From Actinomycetospora succinea (GTDB lineage: Bacteria > Actinomycetota > Actinomycetes > Mycobacteriales > Pseudonocardiaceae), in NCBI RefSeq assembly GCF_004363095.1, contig NZ_SNYO01000003.1, forward strand, positions 310,001 to 374,000: 64,000 bases of DNA, written 5' to 3'. This document shows, in pieces, positions 1-7,961 of this stretch; position 1 is the first letter of the stretch; every line of letters starts with the position of its first letter. A program made the translations under genes and the position numbers. The notes beneath the pieces were generated by a model. It was not told the origin of the DNA. It made no database searches and worked only from the letters and a program-made list of their open reading frames with translations.

Positions 1-785
1 CGCTGTTCTCCCGCCAGGGCGCCTACGTCGTCTACGGGGTGCGGCGCGAGAGCCCGACGGTCAGCACGCTCGTGCTCGCCCCGGTGCACCTGCGCCGCGG
101 CGGGCTGCGCTTCGCGCCCGGGCAGTTCGTGTGGCTGCGGCTCAAGCGCGCCGTGGTCGGCACCGAGGAGCACCCCTTCACGATCGCCTCGAGCGCGCGG
201 GTGACCGGCCGGCTGGAGCTGACGGTCCGCGACCAGGGCGACTTCTCCGGCCTGCTCTCGACGCTGCGCACCGGCAGCAAGGTCTGGCTCGACGGCCCGC
301 ACGGCTCGTTCACCGACGAGGCCGCGCCCGACGCGCGGGGCCTCGTGCTGCTCGCCGGCGGGGTCGGGATCACGCCGATGATGAGCATGCTGCGCACGCT
401 CGCCGACCGCGGCGACCCCCGCACCCACCGCCTCGTCCTCGCCGAGCGCGGCACCGAGCCCCTGTTCGCCGACGAGCTCACCGCCCTCGCGCGGCGCCTC
501 GACCTGCGCGTCACCCGCACCGACGGCCGCCGCATCGACGCCGAGCTCCTCGCCGAGGTGCTGCCCGGCGAGCCCGGCGCGCTGCGGGCCCTCGACTACT
601 TCGTGTGCGGCTCCCCCTCGGTGCTCGCCGGGTCGCTCGCCGCGCTGGAGCAGCTCGGGGTACCCGACACCCGCATCCACACCGAGCAGTTCGGCTGGTC
701 GGGAGCCATCCCCGTCGCCGAGCCGGAGGCCGTGCCGTCGCAGCGTCATGGCAGCCGTCACGGACGGCGATCGGCCCGCACGTGA
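1..785 (+). CDS. FAD/NAD(P)-binding ferric-reductase-type oxidoreductase, C-terminal part (5' end outside window)
   Basis: The reading frame is open to the left edge, so the N-terminus is missing. What remains is a complete ferredoxin-reductase module: an FAD-binding barrel with the HPFTIASS flavin motif, then a NAD(P) domain with GGVGITPMMSML and a C-terminal FVCGSPSVL pyridine-nucleotide motif followed by TEQF. The phrase AYVVYGVRRESPTVSTLVL leading into the barrel is like the junction between the transmembrane haem domain and the reductase domain of ferric-reductase-like proteins, so the missing part may be a membrane haem domain (inference). No plant-type 2Fe-2S Cys cluster follows the NAD domain. 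The final ~20 residues are Arg/His rich. The ferritin gene begins 18 bp downstream, which fits a role in iron reduction but does not prove it. Confidence 0.75.
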   Translation, partial: LFSRQGAYVVYGVRRESPTVSTLVLAPVHLRRGGLRFAPGQFVWLRLKRAVVGTEEHPFTIASSARVTGRLELTVRDQGDFSGLLSTLRTGSKVWLDGPHGSFTDEAAPDARGLVLLAGGVGITPMMSMLRTLADRGDPRTHRLVLAERGTEPLFADELTALARRLDLRVTRTDGRRIDAELLAEVLPGEPGALRALDYFVCGSPSVLAGSLAALEQLGVPDTRIHTEQFGWSGAIPVAEPEAVPSQRHGSRHGRRSART

Positions 786-790
786 CCGCC

Positions 791-796
791 TAGAAT
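791..796 (+). promoter_or_regulatory. -10 element of a leaderless promoter for the ferritin gene
   Basis: TAGAAT lies 7 nt before the ATG at 804. This spacing puts the transcription start on the start codon itself, the usual arrangement for leaderless actinobacterial mRNAs. No Shine-Dalgarno sequence precedes the ATG, which supports the reading. Confidence 0.6.
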
Positions 797-803
797 CGGG
801 CCC

Positions 804-1358
804 ATGTCCGCCCCGCCGTCCAAATTCCACGAGCTGATGCGGGCCCAGATCCGCAACGAGTTCACCGCGTCGCAGCAGTACACGGCCGTCGCCGTCTACT
901 GCGACGACGAGGACCTGCCCCAGCTCGCGGCGCACTTCTACGCGCAGGCGCTCGAGGAGCGCAACCACGCGATGGGCCTCGTGCAGTTCCTCCTCGACAA
1001 CGACCTGCCCGTGAGCATCCCGGGCATCGACGAGGTGCGCGGCGAGTTCACGTCGGTCGAGCAGGTCGTCGAGCTCGTGCTGAACCAGGAGCGCACGGTC
1101 ACCGAGCAGATCGCGACGCTGGCCCGCACCGCGCGCGACGAGGGCGACTACCTCGGCGAGCAGTTCATGCAGTGGTACCTCAAGGAGCAGGTCGAGGAGG
1201 TCGCCTCCATGACCACGCTCCTGCGCATCGTGCGCCGCGCCGGCGACAACCTCTTCCACGTCGAGGACTTCGTCGCCCGCGAGATGTCACCCGACCTCGG
1301 TACCGACCCCACCGCTCCGCCCGCCGCCGGCGGCAACGCGGTCCTCGGCGGCGGCTGA
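804..1358 (+). CDS. Ferritin (iron-storage, ferroxidase type)
   Basis: A 184-residue protein with the four-helix ferritin fold. The ferroxidase ligands are visible: E19 in the first helix, Y26, and E52/H55 in the ALEERNHA motif of the second helix, then further Glu residues in the NQERTVTEQI and YLKEQVEEV segments of helices 3 and 4. It oxidises Fe(II) and stores it as a mineral in a 24-mer in the cytoplasm. Length and motifs fit the non-haem bacterial ferritin (Ftn/BfrB) rather than bacterioferritin, since no haem-ligand Met is evident. A low-complexity Ala/Gly/Pro tail ends the protein. The start at 804 is set by the TAGAAT -10 element. Its 3' end overlaps the convergent gene by 72 bp. Confidence 0.93.
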   Translation: MSAPPSKFHELMRAQIRNEFTASQQYTAVAVYCDDEDLPQLAAHFYAQALEERNHAMGLVQFLLDNDLPVSIPGIDEVRGEFTSVEQVVELVLNQERTVTEQIATLARTARDEGDYLGEQFMQWYLKEQVEEVASMTTLLRIVRRAGDNLFHVEDFVAREMSPDLGTDPTAPPAAGGNAVLGGG

Positions 1359-2324
1359 GTCCCCGCCCGGCTCCTCGGCGGGAGACCCCACCCCCACCAC
1401 CGCCTCGCGTCCCGCCGGACGCAGCTGCGGCGCGAGCAGCTCGGTGAGGTGGGCGACGACGCGCACGGTCGCCCAGGCCGCGACGGCCGCGGCGACGTCC
1501 GCGATCGCGTGCAGGAGCACCGAGTCGGCGAGGGCCTGGGTGCTCTCCCCGAGACCGCGCAGCACGGCCGCGACGCCGAGCACCACGCTCGCGTCCCACG
1601 CGACCCACCAGCGCCGCACCGGCGCCGACGGCCACGGGCGGGCGTCGGCGGGCAGCGCCGAGGCGGTGTGCTCGAGCTCGGTGAGCGCCGCGCCGGGCAC
1701 GGTGAGGTTCGGGCCGGGCAGGACGCTGCCGACGACGACCGCCCACATCCGGCGCGCGGGCCGCGTCCCCGAGTACGCCGCGGCGATCTCGCGGCCGAGG
1801 TGCAGCCAGCGCAGGAACAGCACGCCGGTCGCCAGCGCCGCCACCGGCGCCAGCAGCCCGACGAGGGTGACGAGCGCGTCGGAGAAGGCCAGCGGGCCCG
1901 ACGACAGCGCCGAGCTGCGGCTCGCCACCAGCAGGCCGTAGCGCCACGCCTCGGCCAGCGCGCCGAGCCCGGAGAGCGCCAGGGTGGCCGTCGCGACCCG
2001 GACGAGCAGCTCGGCGGTGCGGCGCAGGACCTCCTCGGGCTCGCGCGGCGGCGGCACGGGCAGCGCGCCGTCCGGCCCCGGCTCCGGGGCCGGCATCCAC
2101 GTCCGCAGGCTCCAGCGGGGCGTCGCGGCGTAGCGCGGGGGCCCGGCGTAGGGGCGCCGGGGTCGACGCGGCTCGCGCGGTCGCAGGGCGTCGGGCGGCA
2201 GCGCCACCCAGCGCACCCCGGCGAGGACCCGTCCGCAGTGCACGCAGTACCGGGTCGCGCCCGGGCGGGGCGCGCCCGGCGAGTCCGGTGGCGGCTGGGG
2301 CCGCCCGCACCGCGGACAGATCAC
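1287..2324 (-). CDS. Zinc-ribbon membrane protein, DUF4328-like
   Basis: 345 residues. The N-terminus has a zinc ribbon with two CxxC knuckles (CPRCGR and CVHCGR), then a basic Pro-rich linker and about four transmembrane helices (for example LLVRVATATLALSGLGALAE and LVTLVGLLAPVAALATGVLF). The membrane part, with WLHLGREIAAAY and the GPNL segment, resembles actinobacterial DUF4328 proteins; no biochemical function is known to me. The start is taken as the GTG at 2324, just before the first CxxC, with GGGAGG upstream. It lies 17 bp downstream of the rhodanese gene and probably shares its transcript. The disordered C-terminal tail runs 72 bp into the 3' end of the convergent ferritin gene, which is unusual but leaves both frames intact. 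Confidence 0.7.
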   Translation of the reverse strand: MICPRCGRPQPPPDSPGAPRPGATRYCVHCGRVLAGVRWVALPPDALRPREPRRPRRPYAGPPRYAATPRWSLRTWMPAPEPGPDGALPVPPPREPEEVLRRTAELLVRVATATLALSGLGALAEAWRYGLLVASRSSALSSGPLAFSDALVTLVGLLAPVAALATGVLFLRWLHLGREIAAAYSGTRPARRMWAVVVGSVLPGPNLTVPGAALTELEHTASALPADARPWPSAPVRRWWVAWDASVVLGVAAVLRGLGESTQALADSVLLHAIADVAAAVAAWATVRVVAHLTELLAPQLRPAGREAVVGVGSPAEEPGGDSAAAEDRVAAGGGRSGGVGTEVG

Positions 2325-2341
2325 GTCGACCCGCCCCTCCC

Positions 2342-2671
2342 TCAGATCACCGCCGCGGGGCCGGCGCCCTCGGCGGTCATCGGCCGTCCCTCCGCCTCCC
2401 ACGCGAGCATGCCGCCGGTGACGTTGACGACCTCGTGCCCGCGCTGGGCCAGGAACGCCGTCACCTGCGCCGACCGGCCGCCGACCTTGCAGACGACGGC
2501 GATCGGGCCCTCGGGGATCTCGTCGAGCCGGGCGGTGATCTGCGACATCGGCAGGTGCACCGCGTCCGGCGCGTGGCCGGCGACCCACTCGTCGTCCTCG
2601 CGCACGTCGAGCAGCGTGGAGCCGGGCGGGATGTCGCCGGGTCCGACCGAGGGAAGGCTCACGGGCTCCAT
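2342..2671 (-). CDS. Single-domain rhodanese-like sulfurtransferase
   Basis: A 109-residue rhodanese domain. It contains LLDVREDDEWVAGHAPDAVH (the DVR...GH...A CH2 motifs) and the active-site loop VVCKVGGRSAQV, in which the Cys carries the persulfide. Such proteins move sulfane sulfur or act in thiol redox and cyanide detoxification in the cytoplasm; the physiological acceptor cannot be read from sequence. The start is the ATG at 2671 (MEPVSLPSVG). An upstream in-frame extension would add a Cys/His/Arg stretch that does not look like rhodanese. It is the first gene of a two-gene unit with the zinc-ribbon membrane protein. Confidence 0.85.
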   Translation of the reverse strand: MEPVSLPSVGPGDIPPGSTLLDVREDDEWVAGHAPDAVHLPMSQITARLDEIPEGPIAVVCKVGGRSAQVTAFLAQRGHEVVNVTGGMLAWEAEGRPMTAEGAGPAAVI

Positions 2672-2716
2672 CCCATCACGACGACCGTGAAGACCGCAGT
2701 GCAGCCCACACACGAC

Positions 2717-2753
2717 GGAGCCCGCCTCCCCCGATGCGGGGGAGACGGGCTCC
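2717..2753 (-). terminator. Strong hairpin terminator downstream of actP
   Basis: An almost perfect stem: GGAGCCCG (2717-2724) pairs with CGGGCTCC (2746-2753) and CTCCCCC (2726-2732) pairs with GGGGGAG (2738-2744), with one mismatch and a 5-nt loop. It sits 15 bp past the actP stop and also in front of the next minus-strand gene, so it separates the two units. There is no U-tract, as is common in high-GC actinobacteria. Confidence 0.75.
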
Positions 2754-2767
2754 GGGGGCCGTGGGAC

Positions 2768-4372
2768 CTAGTGGTCGACCGCCGTGCGGGACGACCCCGC
2801 ACCCGTCATCGACCGGACCTCCATCTCGGCGAACTTGGCCTCGTTCACCGGCTCGCGGGAGCCGACGAAGGTGCCGACGATGCCGAGGATGAACGACAGC
2901 GGGATCGACACGATGCCCGGGTTCTGCAGCGGGAAGAGGGCGAAGTCGACGGACTCGCCGAAGATCGACGTCGCGCTCCCCGACACCACCGGCGAGAAGA
3001 TGATCAGCACGATGCAGATCGTCAGACCGCCGTAGATGCTCCACAGCGCGCCGGTGGTGTTGAACTTCTTCCAGAACAGCGAGTACAGCAGGGTCGGCAG
3101 GTTCGCCGACGCGGCCACCGCGAACGCCAGCGCGACGAGGAACGCCACGTTCTGGCCGTTGGCGAGGATGCCGCCGACGATCGCGACGACACCGACCACG
3201 AGGGCGGTCCGGCGCGCGACCTTGACCTCCATGCCCGGCTCGGGCTTCCCGTTCTTGATGACGTTCGCGTAGATGTCGTGCGCGAACGAGGCGGCGGCCG
3301 TGATCGTCAGCCCGGCCACGACGGCGAGGATCGTCGCGAAGGCGATCGCGGCGATGATGCCGAGCAGCAGGGTGCCGCCGATCTGGAAGGCGAGCAGCGG
3401 GGCAGCGTCGTTCTGGTTGGCCGCGGTCAGCGTGCCCCGCGGCAGCAGCGCCGCGGCGCCGTACCCGATCACCAGCGTGAACAGGTAGAAGATGCCGATG
3501 ATCCAGATCGCCCACTGCACCGAGCGGCGCGCCTCCTTGGCGGTCGGCACGGTGTAGAAGCGCATCAGGATGTGCGGCAGGCCCGCGGTGCCGAGCACCA
3601 GGGCGATCGACAGCGACAGGAAGTCGATCTTCGTCGTGATCGACTTGCCGTACTGGTTGCCGGCGTCGAGCAGCGGCTTGCCGGTGTTCTCGACGGCCTG
3701 GCCGAGCAGGGCCGACAGGTTGAAGCCGGACAGGCCCAGCACCCAGACGGTGATGACGGCGGCGCCGACCACGAGCAGCGCGGCCTTGATGATCTGGACC
3801 CACGTGGTGCCGCGCATGCCGCCGTAGAGCACGTAGACGACCATCAGGATGCCGACGACGGCGATGACGAGCGACTGGCCGTCGAACGGCGTGCCCGGGA
3901 CGTTCTTGACCCCGAGCAGCAGCGAGATGAGGCCGCCGGCGCCGGCCATCTGGGCCAGCAGGTAGAAGAACGACACCAGTAGCGTCGACACGGCCGCGGC
4001 GGCGCGGATCGGGCGCTGGCGCATCCGGAAGCTCAGGACGTCGCCCATGGTGAAGCGGCCGACGTTGCGCAGGAGCTCGGCGACGAGCAGCAGCGCGGTC
4101 AGCCAGGCGACGAGGAAGCCGATCGAGTAGACGAAGCCGTCGTAGCCGTTGACGGCGATGGCGCCCGCGATGCCGAGGAACGAGGCCGCGGAGAGGTAGT
4201 CGCCGGAGATCGCGATGCCGTTCTGCGGCCCGGTGAACGAGCTGCCGGCGGCGTAGTAGTCCGACGCGGTGTTCGAGGCGCGGCTGACCCGGTAGACGAT
4301 CAGCAGGGTCACCACGACGAACAGCGCGAAGATGCCCAGGTTGAGCGCCGGGCTGCCGATCTGCGTGTTCAC
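2768..4372 (-). CDS. actP: Cation/acetate symporter ActP (sodium:solute symporter family)
   Basis: 534 residues, about 13 transmembrane helices, the usual length for ActP. Typical family segments are visible: SDYYAAGSSFTGPQNGIAIS, GDYLSAASFLGIAGAIAVNG and GDVLSFRMRQRPIRAAAA near the N-terminus, and GLPHILMRFYTVPTAKEARR in the middle. It imports acetate, and often pyruvate, propionate or glycolate, with a cation across the cytoplasmic membrane. The start is a GTG overlapping the TGA of the upstream DUF485 gene by 4 nt, so the two are translationally coupled, as yjcH and actP are in Escherichia coli. A strong hairpin follows the stop. The substrate is inferred from family resemblance. Confidence 0.9.
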   Translation of the reverse strand: MNTQIGSPALNLGIFALFVVVTLLIVYRVSRASNTASDYYAAGSSFTGPQNGIAISGDYLSAASFLGIAGAIAVNGYDGFVYSIGFLVAWLTALLLVAELLRNVGRFTMGDVLSFRMRQRPIRAAAAVSTLLVSFFYLLAQMAGAGGLISLLLGVKNVPGTPFDGQSLVIAVVGILMVVYVLYGGMRGTTWVQIIKAALLVVGAAVITVWVLGLSGFNLSALLGQAVENTGKPLLDAGNQYGKSITTKIDFLSLSIALVLGTAGLPHILMRFYTVPTAKEARRSVQWAIWIIGIFYLFTLVIGYGAAALLPRGTLTAANQNDAAPLLAFQIGGTLLLGIIAAIAFATILAVVAGLTITAAASFAHDIYANVIKNGKPEPGMEVKVARRTALVVGVVAIVGGILANGQNVAFLVALAFAVAASANLPTLLYSLFWKKFNTTGALWSIYGGLTICIVLIIFSPVVSGSATSIFGESVDFALFPLQNPGIVSIPLSFILGIVGTFVGSREPVNEAKFAEMEVRSMTGAGSSRTAVDH

Positions 4373-4740
4373 AGCTTCTCCTCCACACGCCGGCGCAGCG
4401 CTTCGGCGTCGTCGTCGAGGTTCCGGTTCGCGAAGCGGACGTAGATCGTCGCGATCGCGAAGGTGGACACGAACTGCAGCAGCCCGAGCAGCAGCCCGAC
4501 GGTGAAGTTGGTGCTGCCGAGGCGGGTGTCGACCACGCCGTGGGCGAAGTCGGAGAGCAGCACGTACACCAGGAACCAGGCCAGGAAGACCGCGCTCATC
4601 GTGAAGATGAAGCCGCGCCAGCGCTTGCGCAGCGACGCGAACTCGGGCGAGCGCTGCACTTCCTGGTAGGCGGACGGCGTGGCGTCCGTGTCGGCCGAGG
4701 CCGCACCCGACCCGCCCGGCGTTTCATCGGTGGCACTCAC
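4369..4740 (-). CDS. DUF485 small membrane partner of ActP (YjcH-like)
   Basis: 123 residues: a polar N-terminus, the DUF485 signature SPEFASLRKRWRGFIFTM, two transmembrane helices (SAVFLAWFLVYVLLSDFAHG and the TVGLLLGLLQFVSTFAIATI stretch), and the typical ending IYVRFANRNLDDDAEALRRR. DUF485 proteins are nearly always encoded directly upstream of an ActP-type symporter and are thought to assist it in the membrane; the mechanism is not established. The start is the GTG at 4740, with GGCGGAG upstream. Its 3' end overlaps actP by 4 nt. Confidence 0.88.
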   Translation of the reverse strand: MSATDETPGGSGAASADTDATPSAYQEVQRSPEFASLRKRWRGFIFTMSAVFLAWFLVYVLLSDFAHGVVDTRLGSTNFTVGLLLGLLQFVSTFAIATIYVRFANRNLDDDAEALRRRVEEKL

Positions 4741-4966
4741 GAGATCTCCGCCTTGTCCCTCGTCGTCACGATCGGGCCGAACTGTAAACCGCTGTCGGTC
4801 ACACCGATTAGCCCATTTGAGTGACTACTCACCGCGATCTCACTCCGCTGTGCGGAACGCGAAGCCATGCGGTTCCTCCTGTTCGTCCGAATCGTTCCCG
4901 AACGTCACAGGCTGTGGCATTCGTTCACTCAGCGTCGCCGGGAGGTTACGGGAGGCGACAGCGAAT
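4741..4966 (-). promoter_or_regulatory. Promoter region of the DUF485-actP operon
   Basis: A 226-bp gene-free interval, less GC-rich than its surroundings. On the minus strand TACAGT (4786-4781) is a good -10 hexamer and would give a leader of about 35 nt. Partial TGTG/CACA motifs occur (for example CACAGGCTGTG near 4909), but none matches a full CRP/GlxR 16-mer, so no regulator is assigned. The interval also receives the 3' end of the following symporter gene. Confidence 0.4.
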
Positions 4967-6706
4967 TCACGCAGAAGGGCGCGCGCCACGCCGGGCGTCC
5001 CCGAGGCCGAGGCGCTCGGGGGCGTGCAGGCGCAGCAGGGTGCGCCCGGTGTTCGCGGGGACGCGGTGCGGCGTCGCACGGCTGACCAGCACCATCACCG
5101 CGAACGTCAGGGGCACGGTGACGATGGCCGGACGTGCGAGGAGCACGCCGGCCCAGCCCTCCGGGGCGACGCCCGCGAGGGTCGACCCGACGGCCGCGAC
5201 GGCCAGCCCGCCGCCGATCAGCATCCCGATCACGGCCCCCCGGTCGGTGAGGCCCTTCCACCAGATGCCGAGCACGAGCAAGGGGCAGAAGGTCGACGCG
5301 GCGAGGGCGAACGCGAGCGAGACCGTCAGCGAGAAATCCAGCCGCGTGGCGCCCAGCGCGGCCACGATCGGGACCGCCCCGGCCACGTGCGCGGCGATCC
5401 GGAAGTCACCCAGACGGCGGGGCAGGAGGTCCGTCGACAGCACGCCGGCGACGGAGAGCAACAATCCCGACGAGGTGGAGAGGAACGCGGCGAACGCGCC
5501 GGCCGCGACGAGGGCCGCGAGGGCGATCCCGGCCCACCCCGGCAGCGCCGCCGTGGGCAGCAGGAGGACCGCCGCGTCGGTCTGCCCGGTGACGAGGAGC
5601 TGCGGCACGTAGAGCCGCGAGAGCACGCCGAGCACCACCGGGAGCAGGTAGAAACCGCCCAGCATGGCGAGCACGACGACCGTGGTCCGCCGCGCCGCCC
5701 GCCCGTCGGGGTTCGTGTAGAAGCGCACGAGCACGTGCGGCAGCCCCATGGTGCCCAGCAGCAGCGCCAGGATCAGCGAGTACGTGGCGAGCAGCGAGTG
5801 CCCGTCCTCGCCGAACCCGGTCAGCGGCGACGACCACGACGCGCCGTCCGGGTCGGCGTCGGTCACCACCGGCACCGAGGCCCCCGGCGGGAAGCGCAGC
5901 GTGGTCCCGGCGTCGACGGTGTGCAGGCCCGGAGCCCACGACACCGGCCCGTTGACGGTCGCGCCGTCGACCTTGCCCTGCACCCCGATGTCCACGGGGG
6001 CGCCGACCTGCAGCGTCACCGGCGTGCTGACCTCGACGGTGGTGGCCTCGGAGAACGCGGGGGGCGGGGGCACGTCGTCGCGGGACGGGCCGAGGGTGAA
6101 GACGCCGATCAGCACGAGGGCCGGCACGGCGAGCGCGGTGAGCTTGAGCCAGTACTGGAACGCCTGGACGAAGGTCATCGAGCGCATGCCGCCGAAGGTC
6201 ACGCTCGCGGTGACGACGAGCCCGACGGCGACGACGCCGACCCAGAGCGGCGCGCGGGTCAGCACCGTGAGCGCCAGCCCGGCGGCCTGCAGCTGCGGCA
6301 GCAGGTAGAGCCAGCCGATGAGCACCACGAACCACGTCGTGACCGTGCGCAGCAGCGACGAGTCGAGCCGGACCTCGGCGAAGTCGGGCACCGTGTAGGC
6401 CCCCGAGCGGCGCAGCGGCGCGGCGACGAAGAACAGCAGCGCGAGATAGCCGGCGGTGAACCCCACGGGGTACCAGAGCCCGTCGACGCCGTCCTTGAGG
6501 ACGATGCCGGCCACGCCGAGGAACGACGCGGCCGAGAGGTACTGGCCGGAGATGGCGGCGGCGTTGGCGCGGGTACCGACGGTGCGCGAGGCGGCGAGGA
6601 AGTCGTCGGTGGTGCGCGCGACGCGGACGCCGAGCGACCCGATGACGATGGTGACGACGCCGACGACCACGACGGCGGCGAGCGCGACGATGCCCGCGGT
6701 GTCCAC
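4967..6706 (-). CDS. Sodium:solute symporter family transporter, probably for a monocarboxylate
   Basis: 579 residues, about 13 transmembrane segments, a distant paralogue of the nearby ActP. Shared family segments are TTDDFLAASRTVGTRANAAA, ISGQYLSAASFLGVAGIVLK, TFGGMRSMTFVQAFQYWLKL and GLPHVLVRFYTNPDGRAARR. Unlike ActP it has a soluble insert of about 90 residues in the middle (roughly residues 210-300: Asp/Pro/Val rich, including SWAPGLHTVDAGTTLRFPP). This insert is typical of the actinobacterial MctC-like branch, so acetate, pyruvate or propionate are plausible substrates (inference). The start is a GTG at 6706, preceded by GAGG. It is the last gene of the LytTR operon, 7 bp after its membrane partner gene. 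Confidence 0.82.
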   Translation of the reverse strand: MDTAGIVALAAVVVVGVVTIVIGSLGVRVARTTDDFLAASRTVGTRANAAAISGQYLSAASFLGVAGIVLKDGVDGLWYPVGFTAGYLALLFFVAAPLRRSGAYTVPDFAEVRLDSSLLRTVTTWFVVLIGWLYLLPQLQAAGLALTVLTRAPLWVGVVAVGLVVTASVTFGGMRSMTFVQAFQYWLKLTALAVPALVLIGVFTLGPSRDDVPPPPAFSEATTVEVSTPVTLQVGAPVDIGVQGKVDGATVNGPVSWAPGLHTVDAGTTLRFPPGASVPVVTDADPDGASWSSPLTGFGEDGHSLLATYSLILALLLGTMGLPHVLVRFYTNPDGRAARRTTVVVLAMLGGFYLLPVVLGVLSRLYVPQLLVTGQTDAAVLLLPTAALPGWAGIALAALVAAGAFAAFLSTSSGLLLSVAGVLSTDLLPRRLGDFRIAAHVAGAVPIVAALGATRLDFSLTVSLAFALAASTFCPLLVLGIWWKGLTDRGAVIGMLIGGGLAVAAVGSTLAGVAPEGWAGVLLARPAIVTVPLTFAVMVLVSRATPHRVPANTGRTLLRLHAPERLGLGDARRGARPSA

Positions 6707-6713
6707 GTCCGCC

Positions 6714-7961
6714 TCAGTCCTCGACGTTGTCGGCGAAGTCGAGCTCGTTGCGCTCGGCGGTGCGCACGTAGAGCCAGGCCAGGGCCAGCATGAACGGGTA
6801 GGGCAGCAGGCCGAGCACCAGCCACGGCAGCGTCACGCCGCTCGCGATCTCGACCGACCCGAAGCGCGGGAGCACGAGGAAGAGCACCGGCAGCGCGCCG
6901 AGCACGAACACCGCGACCAGCCCGAGCCGCACGCCCAGCGCGAGCTGCGCGCGCAGGAGGTTGCGCAGCAGCAGCTCGCCGGTCTCGGTCTGCTGCTCGA
7001 TCTCGGCGACCGTGCGCACCGCCCGCGTCGGCACGCGGCGCTCGGCCAGCACGACGCGGACGCGGTCGGAGCCGCCGTCGTCGTCGGGCATCGGCGGCAT
7101 GACCAGGCCGGGGCTGGTGTGCAGCGAGGTGCTGGTCGTCGCCGCGGCCGTCGGGGTGTCGGCCGTGACCGCCACGCGGTCGGCGGCCTCCGCGGGGGCG
7201 GCGGCCTCCGCGGCGGGTGCGTCGGCGTCCGGGGAGAGCGGCATCGGGCCGATGCCGCCGGGCCCGGTGACCGGGGTCGCCGCGAACTGCTCGGTCTCGG
7301 CGTCCGGCGCCGCGTGCCGGGGCGTGTAGCCCGAGGGCGGGGTGTGGACCGCGCCCGGGCGCTCGGGGCGCGCGTGGCGGCCGTGCCGGCGGGCCACGCC
7401 GGGCGGCGGCTGCCCCGGGGACGGGAACGTCGGGGGCACGGGGCGGCGCGGCTGCTCGGCCGTCTCGACCGGGTTCGGGCCCGTCATGAGCCCGGGGGTC
7501 GGGCCGGTGGCGGCGTTCATGGGGCTCGGCGGGGTCGGCACGCCGACGCCCACGCGGGGCGAGCGGGACGGCCGGGAGCGCCGGACGGTGCCGGTGTCGG
7601 GGCCCTGGCCGGGCCACCCGTCGGCGGCCGCGTCGTCGGGCGCGGACGCGCCGTCCGGGGCCTCGGGCGCGGCGGCCTCGGGCGGGCCGGCGACCTCGGG
7701 CGGGCCGGCGACCTCGGGCGGGCCGGCGACCTCGTCGGGAGGGCCCCCGTCGTGGGGACCCTCGCCGCGGGGATCCACGTCGCCGTCCTCGGCGTCGTCG
7801 CCGTCCTCGGGCTCGTCGGCGCTCTGGGGGTCGGGGACGGACCGCAGCCCCTCCCCCACCGACGGGCGCCGCGGGGGCAGCGCGTCGTCGAGGGCCCGCT
7901 CCGTCCCGGCGGCCCCCGGCACGGGCGCCGTGGCCCGCGCCGGACCGCCGGGGGAGGTCAT
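6714..7961 (-). CDS. Disordered-N-terminus membrane protein, small-subunit-like partner of the symporter
   Basis: 415 residues. The first ~290 are Pro/Gly/Asp/Ala rich and apparently disordered, including an EVAGPP repeat coded by an 18-bp tandem repeat near 7680-7735. The last ~110 residues form a folded part: a helix with EIEQQTETGELLLRNLLRAQ, two transmembrane helices (LGLVAVFVLGALPVLFLVLP and PWLVLGLLPYPFMLALAWLY) and the ending VRTAERNELDFADNVED. This tail parallels the DUF485/ActP arrangement and sits directly upstream of the symporter gene, so I read it as the partner subunit (inference). Its ATG overlaps the stop of the LytTR gene by 4 nt. Confidence 0.7.
   Translation of the reverse strand: MTSPGGPARATAPVPGAAGTERALDDALPPRRPSVGEGLRSVPDPQSADEPEDGDDAEDGDVDPRGEGPHDGGPPDEVAGPPEVAGPPEVAGPPEAAAPEAPDGASAPDDAAADGWPGQGPDTGTVRRSRPSRSPRVGVGVPTPPSPMNAATGPTPGLMTGPNPVETAEQPRRPVPPTFPSPGQPPPGVARRHGRHARPERPGAVHTPPSGYTPRHAAPDAETEQFAATPVTGPGGIGPMPLSPDADAPAAEAAAPAEAADRVAVTADTPTAAATTSTSLHTSPGLVMPPMPDDDGGSDRVRVVLAERRVPTRAVRTVAEIEQQTETGELLLRNLLRAQLALGVRLGLVAVFVLGALPVLFLVLPRFGSVEIASGVTLPWLVLGLLPYPFMLALAWLYVRTAERNELDFADNVED
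7680..7735. repeat. 18-bp tandem repeat inside the symporter-partner gene
   Basis: Three copies of an 18-bp unit (core GGGCCGGCGACCTCGGGC) give the in-frame peptide repeat EVAGPP. The unit is a multiple of three, so copy-number changes by slippage would keep the frame. Confidence 0.8.

Noticed and set aside
4741..4966. CRP/GlxR site in the actP promoter
   Set aside because: TGTG and CACA half sites occur, but none has the correct 16-bp spacing and symmetry.
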